Of a DNA stretch of 49,071 bases, positions 9,443-17,882 are shown in pieces (positions within the stretch are counted from its first letter, which is position 1; each line of letters begins with the position of its first letter). The stretch is from Alphaproteobacteria bacterium (GTDB taxonomy: Bacteria; Pseudomonadota; Alphaproteobacteria; GCA-2731375): contig JAPYUH010000007.1 of assembly GCA_029936195.1 (NCBI GenBank), positions 1 through 49,071 on the forward strand. The letters are read 5' to 3'. Under the pieces are notes generated by a model. That model was given only the letters and a program-made list of their open reading frames with translations. It ran no database searches and was not told where the DNA came from. Both the position numbers and the translations under genes were made by a program.

Positions 9443-11050
9443 CTACATCCGGAAGACGCCGAAATTGGTCGGCTCCACGGGTGCGTTCAGAGTTGCGGAC
9501 AGGGCCAGGCCCAAAACGTTGCGGGTCTCCGCCGGGTCGATCAAGCCATCATCCCAGCCCCGTGCCGTGGCAAAATAGGGCGAGCTCTGTTCGGTAAATT
9601 GATCGATGATCGGCTGCTTGAACTCCGCCTCCGCCGCCTCCGACCATTCCTCTCCCTGCCGCTCCAGCCCGGCGCGCTTCACCGTGGCCAGAACGCCCGC
9701 CGCCTGGTCCGGGCCCATCAGGGCCAGGGAGGCCGAGGGCCACATCCACAGAAAGCGCGGGCTGTAGGCCCGGCCGCACATACCGTAATTGCCGGCGCCG
9801 TAGGAGCCGCCAATGACCACGGTAAACTTCGGCACCTTGGTGGTCGAGACCGCCGTCACAAGCTTGGCGCCATCCTTGGCGATGCCGCCCGCCTCGTACT
9901 TCTGGCCCACCATGAAGCCGGAGATGTTTTGCAAAAACACCAAGGGAATATTGCGCTGGCTGCACAATTCGATGAAATGGGTGCCTTTCAGCGCCGATTC
10001 CGAAAACAGAATGCCGTTGTTGGCGACAATGCCCACGGGATAGCCCCAGATATGGGCGAAGCCACAAACCAGCGTGCCGCCATACAGCTTTTTGAACTCG
10101 TCAAATTCGCTGCCGTCCACCATGCGGGCAATGACTTCGTGGACGTCATAGGGTTGCCGCACATCTTGGGGCAGAACGCCGTATAACTCGGCCGGGTCAT
10201 AGGCGGGCGGGCGTGGGGTTTGGATATCCCAGGTGCAATGTTTGACCCGGTTCAGGTTGGACACGATCTGCCGGGCAATGGCCAGGGCGTGGCGGTCATC
10301 CATGGCATAGTGGTCCGTGACGCCCGAGGTGCGTGAATGCAGATCCGCCCCGCCCAGATCCTCGGCGGAGACTTCCTCCCCCGTCGCCGCCTTGACCAGG
10401 GGCGGGCCGCCCAGGAAGATCGTGCCCTGCCCGCGCACGATGATGCTTTCATCCGACATGGCGGGGACATAGGCGCCGCCCGCGGTGCACGACCCCATGA
10501 CCACGGCGATTTGCGGAATGCCCTTGGCCGACATATTGGCCTGATTGTAGAAAATCCGTCCAAAATGATCCCGGTCGGGAAAAACATCCGGCCATTCGGG
10601 CAGATTGGCGCCGCCCGAATCCACCAGATAGATGCAGGGCAGATGGTTCTGCTCGGCCACTTCCTGGGCCCGGACGTGTTTCTTGACAGTCATGGGATAG
10701 TAGGTCCCGCCCTTGACCGTGGCGTCATTGGCGATGATCAGACACTCCCGGCCCGAAACCCGGCCAATGCCGGTGATCACCCCGGCGGAGGGAATATCTT
10801 CGTCATACAGCTCCCAGGCGGCCAGCTGCTGCAATTCCAGAAACGGCGCGCCGGGATCCAGCAAGGAACGGATGCGCTCCCGGGGCAGCAATTTGCCCCG
10901 GTCTATGTGGCGCTGGCGCGAACGTTCGCCGCCGCCCTGTTTGACATGAGAGACAGCGGCGCGCAGGGCCGTCAGCTTTTCTTCCATGTGGGCCGCGTTG
11001 GCCTGAAATTCCGGGGATCGGGTTTGGATCTTGGAGGTGATCATCGTCAT
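9443..11050 (-). CDS. Acyl-CoA carboxylase carboxyltransferase (methylcrotonyl-CoA carboxylase beta)
   Basis: [88 protein letters not shown]; 9 bp upstream of the alpha subunit gene. Confidence 0.93.
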   Translation of the reverse strand: MTMITSKIQTRSPEFQANAAHMEEKLTALRAAVSHVKQGGGERSRQRHIDRGKLLPRERIRSLLDPGAPFLELQQLAAWELYDEDIPSAGVITGIGRVSGRECLIIANDATVKGGTYYPMTVKKHVRAQEVAEQNHLPCIYLVDSGGANLPEWPDVFPDRDHFGRIFYNQANMSAKGIPQIAVVMGSCTAGGAYVPAMSDESIIVRGQGTIFLGGPPLVKAATGEEVSAEDLGGADLHSRTSGVTDHYAMDDRHALAIARQIVSNLNRVKHCTWDIQTPRPPAYDPAELYGVLPQDVRQPYDVHEVIARMVDGSEFDEFKKLYGGTLVCGFAHIWGYPVGIVANNGILFSESALKGTHFIELCSQRNIPLVFLQNISGFMVGQKYEAGGIAKDGAKLVTAVSTTKVPKFTVVIGGSYGAGNYGMCGRAYSPRFLWMWPSASLALMGPDQAAGVLATVKRAGLERQGEEWSEAAEAEFKQPIIDQFTEQSSPYFATARGWDDGLIDPAETRNVLGLALSATLNAPVEPTNFGVFRM

Positions 11051-11090
11051 ATTCGGGGGACCTCAACTGCATTACCGCCAGCAACATAAT

Positions 11091-11804
11091 TCATCCATCG
11101 ACCATTCGCCAGACACTGGCGTTGCGTAAATCGCTATCTTCCAGGGCGGTGGTCGTCGGCACCGCGTATGTCGTCAGTTTCTCCAAACCCGCGCGCGGCA
11201 GATAGGTTCGCTGGGGATCGCCAATGAGGATTTCCCCGCCCCGGCGGTGCAATCCCCGCAGCCATGCCTCGAGATGTTCGGCCAAGGGCTGTTCGAAAAA
11301 CAAATCGCCCACCATGACCACATCCCAATTACCCGTTTGGCCAATCAGATCATCCGATGTTACCGACAGCCCGACGCCGTTCAACGCCGCATTCATCTCC
11401 GTCGCGGCAATAGCGAACGGGTCCGTGTCGGCGGCCACCACCTCCGCCCCGGCCATGGCGGCGGCAATCGCCTCCAGCCCGCTGCCCGCCCCCATATCGA
11501 GAAGCTTGCGCCCCGCCACGGTCGAGGGATGATCAAGTATATATCGGGCCAGGGCCTGCCCGCCGGCCCAGGCAAAGGCCCAAAAAGGCAAGGGCACGCC
11601 GGCGGCTTCCCGCTGTTCGTCGTTCATCCGCCAAATCGCCATGTTTTCGGAGGCCAGACGCAGGCGGATTTCGGGCACCAACTTGGTGCTTTGAATTTCC
11701 GTGTTGGCGGCGATAAATGCCGCCCGGTCATTGTTCTCGCTAGCATCTTTCACGACAGTATTGTTCACGCCGGCAGTGTTCACGCCAGCGCCGGGGCGAT
11801 GCAT
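11091..11804 (-). CDS. Class I SAM methyltransferase of the ETF-beta lysine methyltransferase (METTL20/ETFBKMT) type
   Basis: PLPFWAFAWAGGQALARYILDHPSTVAGRKLLDMGAGSGLEAIAAAMAGAEVVAADTDPFAIAATEMNAALNG ... VVMVGDLFFEQPLAEHLEAWL ... ILIGDPQR. Confidence 0.82.
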   Translation of the reverse strand: MHRPGAGVNTAGVNNTVVKDASENNDRAAFIAANTEIQSTKLVPEIRLRLASENMAIWRMNDEQREAAGVPLPFWAFAWAGGQALARYILDHPSTVAGRKLLDMGAGSGLEAIAAAMAGAEVVAADTDPFAIAATEMNAALNGVGLSVTSDDLIGQTGNWDVVMVGDLFFEQPLAEHLEAWLRGLHRRGGEILIGDPQRTYLPRAGLEKLTTYAVPTTTALEDSDLRNASVWRMVDG

Positions 11805-13141
11805 CCCTCCACCGCCGATCCGATTTGCAACAACCGCTGGTCCGCCATGGCTTCACCCATCAGCATGAAACCAACCGGCGCTTGCCCCGGATCATGGCAG
11901 GGCACGGTCAATGAGCAGCGGTCCAAGAAGTTCGAAAGAATGGTATTGCGCAGATACTGGCGGTTCCGGTCGGCCCAAACCTCGGCATCCGCCACCTCGT
12001 CGATGGGGCAGGCCACAATGGGGGTGGTGGGCATGATGACCGCATCGAAGGGGGCGGAGCGTTGCTGGGCCGTGGCGATCATCTCGGCCCGGATATCGAT
12101 CAAGTCGAGATACTCCGCCGCCGTCCAGGTTTGCCCCAAACGAATGCGCGCGGCGACGTTCTGGTCGAACTGATTGCCCGCCTTGTCCAATATCTCTCGA
12201 TGCAGGGCATAGGCCTCGGCCGTGGAAAACCCGCCGATACGGTTGATCACAGGGATGCGGGCCAGTTCGGGGAAATCAATATGACTGATCTGGACGCCCG
12301 CCGCCGACAGCTTGCCAAGGGATCTCTCAAAACCGGCGGCAACAGCCTTATCGAGATCGTCAAGCACCAGGTGCTTGGGCACCGCAAAGCGCAAGCCTTG
12401 CAAGCTTATCGGGGATAATTTACCTGGGATCTCGCCGGCGAAAATGGCATCGACCAGGGCACAGCATTGAATGGTGGGCGCCAGGGGGCCGACCGAATCC
12501 AGGGTTCGTGAGAGGGGAAAGATGCCCGCCGTGGGCACCCGGCGCGCCGTGGGCTTGAAACCGGCCATGCCGCACAGGGCGGCGGGAATTCGGACTGAGC
12601 CGGCGGTATCCGTACCCAGTGCGGCCGCCGCCATGCCGTCGCTGACCGATACCGCGCCGCCGGAGGTGGAGCCGCCGGGCACCCTGCCGCCAATCTCGTT
12701 ATTGTCTCTATCCCAGGGATTTTTCGGCGTGCCGTGATGGTCATTGGTGCCAAGGCCACCCATGGCGAATTCCACCATATTGGTGCGGCCCATGATAATC
12801 GCCCCGGCGGCCCGCAGACGCGCCACGACGGGTGCGTCTTGAATAGCCGGCGCCGCATCCCGGCGCACGATGGAACCGGCATGGGTGACCTCTCCCGCCA
12901 CATCGCACAGATCCTTGATGGAAACCGGAATGCCGGCCAGGGGGGACGGCACGACACCGTTGGCCCGCGCCGCGTCCGACGCCCTGGCGCTATCCAAGGC
13001 CGCTTCATGATAGACCTTGAAGAAAGCTCTCGCCCCCTCCCCCGCCGGGTCATCGATGCAGGCCAAGGCCGCCTCGGTCAATGCCAGACTGGTGGTCCGC
13101 GCGGAGGCCAGGTCGGCCGCCAATACCGCCAAAGGTTTCAT
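11780..13141 (-). CDS. Amidase signature family protein
   Basis: IPVSIKDLCDVAGEVTHAGS, GGRVPGGSTSGGAVSVSDGMAAAALGTDTAGSVRIPAALCGMAGFKPT, i.e. the Ser-cisSer-Lys amidase signature. Confidence 0.93.
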   Translation of the reverse strand: MKPLAVLAADLASARTTSLALTEAALACIDDPAGEGARAFFKVYHEAALDSARASDAARANGVVPSPLAGIPVSIKDLCDVAGEVTHAGSIVRRDAAPAIQDAPVVARLRAAGAIIMGRTNMVEFAMGGLGTNDHHGTPKNPWDRDNNEIGGRVPGGSTSGGAVSVSDGMAAAALGTDTAGSVRIPAALCGMAGFKPTARRVPTAGIFPLSRTLDSVGPLAPTIQCCALVDAIFAGEIPGKLSPISLQGLRFAVPKHLVLDDLDKAVAAGFERSLGKLSAAGVQISHIDFPELARIPVINRIGGFSTAEAYALHREILDKAGNQFDQNVAARIRLGQTWTAAEYLDLIDIRAEMIATAQQRSAPFDAVIMPTTPIVACPIDEVADAEVWADRNRQYLRNTILSNFLDRCSLTVPCHDPGQAPVGFMLMGEAMADQRLLQIGSAVEGCIAPALA

Positions 13142-13152
13142 GTTCCCCTCCC

Positions 13153-14358
13153 TCAGATGGCGCCGCTATCGCGGAGGCCGGAAATTTCCTCCGGCGCATA
13201 GCCCAGGGCGCCGAGAATTTCATCCGTATGCTCGCCCAATTCCGGCGTCGCCATGCGGATCGCCGACGGTGTCCGGCTCAAATCCACCGCCTGACCAATC
13301 ACCCGTTGTGGTCCCAGCACGGCGTTTTCCACCCCCTGGGCAATGCCCAGGTGCTGGACCTGGGGATCGGCAAAAACCTGATCAATGGTGTAGATGGGGC
13401 CGCTGGGCACGCCGGCTTCGTTCAGGATGGCAACCCATTCGTCGCTGGATTTAGTAACCGTGACCGCCTCAATCCGGGCATTGATCACATCGCGATTGTC
13501 GGAACGGGCCTGAGGAGTGGCAAAACGGGGATCGGTGCCCAACGCCGGGTCTCCCAACACCGCAACCAACCGGGCATATATGGCCGCGCCCGAGGCGGCG
13601 ATGTTGATATGCCCATCGGAGGTCTTGAAAACCCCGGTGGGGATCGAGGTGGGGTGATTGTTGCCGGCCTGTTGCGGCACGTCCTCGGCCAGCAGCCAGC
13701 GTGCGGCCTGAAAATCCAGCATGGCGATCTGGGCCTGCAGCAAGGAAGATTGCACCCATTGGCCCTGGCCCGAGACCTCCCGCTCCAGCAAGGCGATCAG
13801 GATGCCCTGAGCGCAGAAAATGCCCGCCGTCAGATCGGCAACGGGTATGCCCACCCGCATGGGCCCTTCCCCCGGCACGCCGGTGATGGACATCAGGCCG
13901 CCCATGCCCTGGGCAATCTGATCGAAACCGGGCCGGCCCACGTAGGGGCCGTCCTGGCCAAAACCCGAGATGGAGGCATAGACCAGGCCGGGGTTGATTT
14001 CTTTAAGGCTGTCGTAATCGATGCCCAGGCGGTGTTTTACGTCGGGGCGGTAGTTCTCCACCACCACATCGATTTCCGCCACCAGCCGGCGGAACACCGC
14101 CATGCCGTCCGCCGATTTCAAATTCAGGGTCATGCCCCGCTTGTTGCGGTGAATATTCTGGAAATCCGGGCCATGGCGGGGGCCGCCCATGCCTTCGCCT
14201 TCGTCGGGTTTTGGCGGTGCTTCCAACTTGATCACATCGGCGCCCCAATCGGCCAATTGCCGCACGGCCGTGGGCCCGGCCCGCACCCGGGTCAGATCCA
14301 ACACCCGAAAGCGCGACAGGGGCCCATTGGCGGTCAACTCGGTCATGTACTTTTCCAT
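13153..14358 (-). CDS. CaiB/BaiF CoA-transferase family protein
   Basis: RVLDLTRVRAGPTAVRQLADWGADVIKLEAP; VVVENYRPDVKHRLGIDYDSLKEINPGLVYASISGFGQDGPY; C-terminal LGEHTDEILGALGYAPEEI. Confidence 0.93.
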   Translation of the reverse strand: MEKYMTELTANGPLSRFRVLDLTRVRAGPTAVRQLADWGADVIKLEAPPKPDEGEGMGGPRHGPDFQNIHRNKRGMTLNLKSADGMAVFRRLVAEIDVVVENYRPDVKHRLGIDYDSLKEINPGLVYASISGFGQDGPYVGRPGFDQIAQGMGGLMSITGVPGEGPMRVGIPVADLTAGIFCAQGILIALLEREVSGQGQWVQSSLLQAQIAMLDFQAARWLLAEDVPQQAGNNHPTSIPTGVFKTSDGHINIAASGAAIYARLVAVLGDPALGTDPRFATPQARSDNRDVINARIEAVTVTKSSDEWVAILNEAGVPSGPIYTIDQVFADPQVQHLGIAQGVENAVLGPQRVIGQAVDLSRTPSAIRMATPELGEHTDEILGALGYAPEEISGLRDSGAI

Positions 14359-14405
14359 TCAATACGAAGTATTTCAGATTTACGACACTAAGCTATGATG
14401 GCGCC

Positions 14406-15359
14406 GTGCAAGAACAAAAAAAGACCCATATCGGTATTCTGTTGCTGCTGGCTTCCATCGGCTTCATCACCGTCATCGACACCGGCGCCAAGTATATGAC
14501 CACCGACCTGCCGGCGTTGCAGCTGGTGTGGGGATATTTCTTCGGCATCTTTGCCTCCCTGTGCCTGCTGGCCCTGGGCAAACTGGCTCTAGGCAGATTG
14601 GCTCTAGGCAGTGGCCGGCGCCTCTGCCGCCAGTTGTCGACACGGCGGCCGCTGTTGCACCTGGGCCGGGTGGGTTTGCTGGTAGCCTCCATCTCGCTGT
14701 TATTTCTGGCGCTGACCCATATGTCCCTGGCGGATGCCACGGCCATCAGCTTCACCTCGCCCCTGTTCATCACCTTGCTGGCAATCCCCATTCTCGGCGA
14801 AAAGGTCGGCAAGGCCCGCTGGCTGGCGGTGCTAGGTGGATTGTGCGGCGTCCTGGTGGTGGTACGCCCGGGCAGCGGACTGGCCAGTTGGGTCTCCTTG
14901 TTACCGCTGTTGGGCGCGGTGGCCTTCGCCGCCTTCCAGATCGTCACGCGGCTGCTGGCAAGGACCGAGACGACCTATGCCACTCTGTTCTACACTGGCC
15001 TGTTCGGCCTGATCTGGAGCAGCCTGGCATTACCCTTTGTCTGGGTCACGCCCCAGCCGTGGCACTGGCTGGCCTTCCTGGTACAAGGCGCCTTGGGCGT
15101 CGGCGCTCATTTGTGCCTGATCAAGGCCTTTAAACTGGCGGAAGCCTCCCTGTTGGCGCCATTCAATTATTCCAAGATTATCTGGGCCGCGGCGGCGGGG
15201 TATCTGGTGTTTGGCAATATCCCCACGCTCAATACCCTGGCCGGCGCCGCCATCATTGCGCTGGCCGGCCTGTTCGTCATGCTGCACGAGAGGCGCAGCG
15301 GTCCCGCGCCTACCAAACCGCGCCACCACCCCAGGAATGGGACGGGGTCTTTGTCATGA
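14406..15359 (+). CDS. EamA/DMT-family transporter
   Basis: Ten-TM hydrophobic pattern with two EamA-like halves (LTHMSLADATAISFTSPLFITLLAIPILGEKVG; EASLLAPFNYSKIIWAAAAGYLVFGNIP). Confidence 0.9.
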   Translation: MQEQKKTHIGILLLLASIGFITVIDTGAKYMTTDLPALQLVWGYFFGIFASLCLLALGKLALGRLALGSGRRLCRQLSTRRPLLHLGRVGLLVASISLLFLALTHMSLADATAISFTSPLFITLLAIPILGEKVGKARWLAVLGGLCGVLVVVRPGSGLASWVSLLPLLGAVAFAAFQIVTRLLARTETTYATLFYTGLFGLIWSSLALPFVWVTPQPWHWLAFLVQGALGVGAHLCLIKAFKLAEASLLAPFNYSKIIWAAAAGYLVFGNIPTLNTLAGAAIIALAGLFVMLHERRSGPAPTKPRHHPRNGTGSLS

Positions 15360-15423
15360 GTGGAAAATAATGTCAGCCTGCGCTGATAGATGCCCATAAG
15401 GGTCGTTCAAAAAGGAGTGTCCC

Positions 15424-16281
15424 ATGCCCGCCCATGCCGCCGCCGCCGGTTCGGAACTGGACGTTAACAATGTCGCCATGACGGCGCGCAAGGCCCTGGC
15501 CTATGCGGCCGGGATCATGGATTCCTCAACCCGCGTATTCGACGATGACCGGCCGGGCGGTATCTTCGCGCCGCCCCAGTTCTGCGTCTCCCTGGAATGG
15601 CCCATCGTCAACGGCAAGTTGTCCCGCGACGTGGTCGGAATGACGGACATGGAAAAACTGCGGAATGTCCATGCTAGCCAAGATTCAATTTTCCATTGCC
15701 CCATCCGCCCCGGCATGAACCTGACCACCACGGGTACAATCGCCGCCATCCGCCGCACCCGCGCCGGCGCCTTGACGCTGACCAAGCTGACCACCCTGGA
15801 CGCCGACAGCGGCGAAGCGGTGGTGACGTCATGGTCCAGCGGTATCGCGCGCAATGTCGAGGTGGTGGGCGAGGATGTGAGCCTGGAAAGGCCACCCGCG
15901 TTGCCGGAGGCGATGGGCGAGGCCGGTGAGATGGTGGAGATCTTCGTGCCCCGGGAAATGCCCCACACCTATACGGAATGCGCCGACATCTGGAACCCCA
16001 TCCATACCGAACGGGAGGTCGCCATCGCGTCCGGATTGCCGGACATCATCCTGCATGGCACCGCCACCTGGGCCCTGGCCGGGCGGGAAGTGATCCGCGC
16101 CTGTTGCGGCGGCGATCCGGCAGGTTTGAAACGGCTGTACGGCCGCTTCACGGCCATGGTCATACCGGGCACCTCAATTCGGGTCGAGTTACAGCAACCG
16201 CGCGACAATGTGGTGGGCTTCACGGTTTACAATGGTCAGGGCCAGGCCGTGGTTTCAAACGGCATTGCACTGGTGGCCTAA
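15424..16281 (+). CDS. MaoC-like double-hotdog dehydratase/hydratase
   Basis: DIWNPIHTEREVAIASGLPDIILHGTATWALAGREVI ... VIPGTSIRVELQQP matches MaoC hot-dog motif spacing. Confidence 0.7.
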   Translation: MPAHAAAAGSELDVNNVAMTARKALAYAAGIMDSSTRVFDDDRPGGIFAPPQFCVSLEWPIVNGKLSRDVVGMTDMEKLRNVHASQDSIFHCPIRPGMNLTTTGTIAAIRRTRAGALTLTKLTTLDADSGEAVVTSWSSGIARNVEVVGEDVSLERPPALPEAMGEAGEMVEIFVPREMPHTYTECADIWNPIHTEREVAIASGLPDIILHGTATWALAGREVIRACCGGDPAGLKRLYGRFTAMVIPGTSIRVELQQPRDNVVGFTVYNGQGQAVVSNGIALVA

Positions 16282-16321
16282 TGCCTTCTAAAATTAATTG
16301 AAATCACCTAGCCGCCACTGA

Positions 16322-17221
16322 TCAATTGTTCCAACCCGGTTTGTCGCCCGGTCCCGCCTGGCCGGTACCGCGCACCGGGGTCAGGGGCAGGGCGAAGCCT
16401 TGATTGAAAGCGGCGCGGGCGATGACCACGAATTTCAACTGCCAGCCGCCGGCGATCGCCGTTAATCCCGCCAAAACCGCCAGCCAGGGGCCGAAGTCGC
16501 CCGTGAACAGGCTCAAGACGACCAAGACAGTCGGCACAATGTGGCCTCCGATATTGATCAAGGGCGTTGCCTCGTGCAAAACCGCCAAGGCCTTGTTGGG
16601 CGCGCCGGTCTGGGTCAGATCGGCCAAATACTTACGCCAGGCCAGCCAGCGGCCCAGCAGCAAAACCACCAATAAAACCTGCATCCAGGCGGGACCGCCG
16701 CCGAAGAATGCGGCGCTGATCAGAAGGAAACCGGCGCCCTCCGCCAATCCGGTCACGATGATGACAGGCATCAGGCTGGGATGGCGCCAGGCCGGAATAC
16801 CCTTGGAGGCGTGCAGAATACGAGCCTGACAAAACAAATAGATGGCGGCCAACACCGCCGCCGCCCAAATCGCGCCCATGGCCAGGGTCGGCATGGCCAA
16901 AAACGGACCGGCGGCAACCACGGCCAGCAGTGTGACCGGCAACAGCAGGGCGGAGACGAACGCCTCGCGGGTCATCCAACTGGTCTGGGGATGAAAGAAC
17001 ACATGCAAGGCGCGCCAGGGGCGGCCGATTTCCAGCCAGACGCAGAACAATCCAATACCCACCAGCACCGCGCCAATCAGACCCATGGGCCAATAGACCG
17101 TGCCCTGGATGCTGGCCAGGGCGGCCAGGATGGCCAGGCCGGTACCGCTGCCCCCGCCGATGAAATTGCCCGCCGCCCGCCAATCCCAATTGGTTTGGAG
17201 CCAAGGCTCGTTTCGGCTCAT
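16322..17221 (-). CDS. DmsC/NrfD-type membrane anchor subunit
   Basis: Multi-TM protein encoded directly downstream of the FeS subunit: TGLAILAALASIQGTVYWPMGLIGAVLVGIGLFCVWLEIGRPWRALHVFFHPQTSWMTREAF. Confidence 0.82.
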   Translation of the reverse strand: MSRNEPWLQTNWDWRAAGNFIGGGSGTGLAILAALASIQGTVYWPMGLIGAVLVGIGLFCVWLEIGRPWRALHVFFHPQTSWMTREAFVSALLLPVTLLAVVAAGPFLAMPTLAMGAIWAAAVLAAIYLFCQARILHASKGIPAWRHPSLMPVIIVTGLAEGAGFLLISAAFFGGGPAWMQVLLVVLLLGRWLAWRKYLADLTQTGAPNKALAVLHEATPLINIGGHIVPTVLVVLSLFTGDFGPWLAVLAGLTAIAGGWQLKFVVIARAAFNQGFALPLTPVRGTGQAGPGDKPGWNN

Positions 17222-17231
17222 GATTTGCGGC

Positions 17232-17882
17232 TCATTCGTTTTTGTCCCAGATGTAATAGAAGCCAGGGTCGGTGCCCAATTCTTCGTGCATGCGGAAGGT
17301 CTGGTTCTCGGCCAACAATTTGTTCACGTTGCTGTCCGGGTCATCCTTGTCGCCGAAATGCAGGGCATCGGCGATGCAGGAATTGACGCAGGCGGGCGTT
17401 ACCTCCGGGTCAACACCGGGGGTCTGTCCGGTTTCCGCGGCGTGATCAATGCGGTCCTGGCAGAAATTGCATTTCATGGCCACGGACATGCGCCCCTCGT
17501 CAAAGCGTTGTTCCTCGTTGGCCATGGCCTGTTTGTCATAGGCCAGGTCCCGCTTGTGCACGATATGGCGGGCCTGATAAGGGCAGGCCACGGCGCAGTA
17601 GCCGCAGCCGATGCACAAATCGTAGTCGATGGAGACAATGCCGTCGGGCCTGATCTTGGTTGCCGTGGAGGGGCAGACGCTTTCGCAGGGCGGATCGGCG
17701 CAATGCATGCAGCCCACGGGCACGAAGGTGCGCTGGACCTGGGGATAGGTCCCCGTCTCCATATCCAGCACCTGGCGCCATTGCACACCGGGGGGCGTGG
17801 CGTTGGCATGTTTGCAGGCCGCAGCGCAGGTCTGGCAGCCGACACAGCGGCGCAGATCGGCCACCATTACATAACGGGTCAT
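17232..17882 (-). CDS. 4Fe-4S ferredoxin-type electron transfer subunit (DmsB/PsrB-like)
   Basis: Multiple CxxCxxxC motifs: CVGCQTCAAACKHAN, CMHCADPPCESVCP, CIGCGYCAVACPYQ, CNFCQDR. Confidence 0.92.
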   Translation of the reverse strand: MTRYVMVADLRRCVGCQTCAAACKHANATPPGVQWRQVLDMETGTYPQVQRTFVPVGCMHCADPPCESVCPSTATKIRPDGIVSIDYDLCIGCGYCAVACPYQARHIVHKRDLAYDKQAMANEEQRFDEGRMSVAMKCNFCQDRIDHAAETGQTPGVDPEVTPACVNSCIADALHFGDKDDPDSNVNKLLAENQTFRMHEELGTDPGFYYIWDKNE

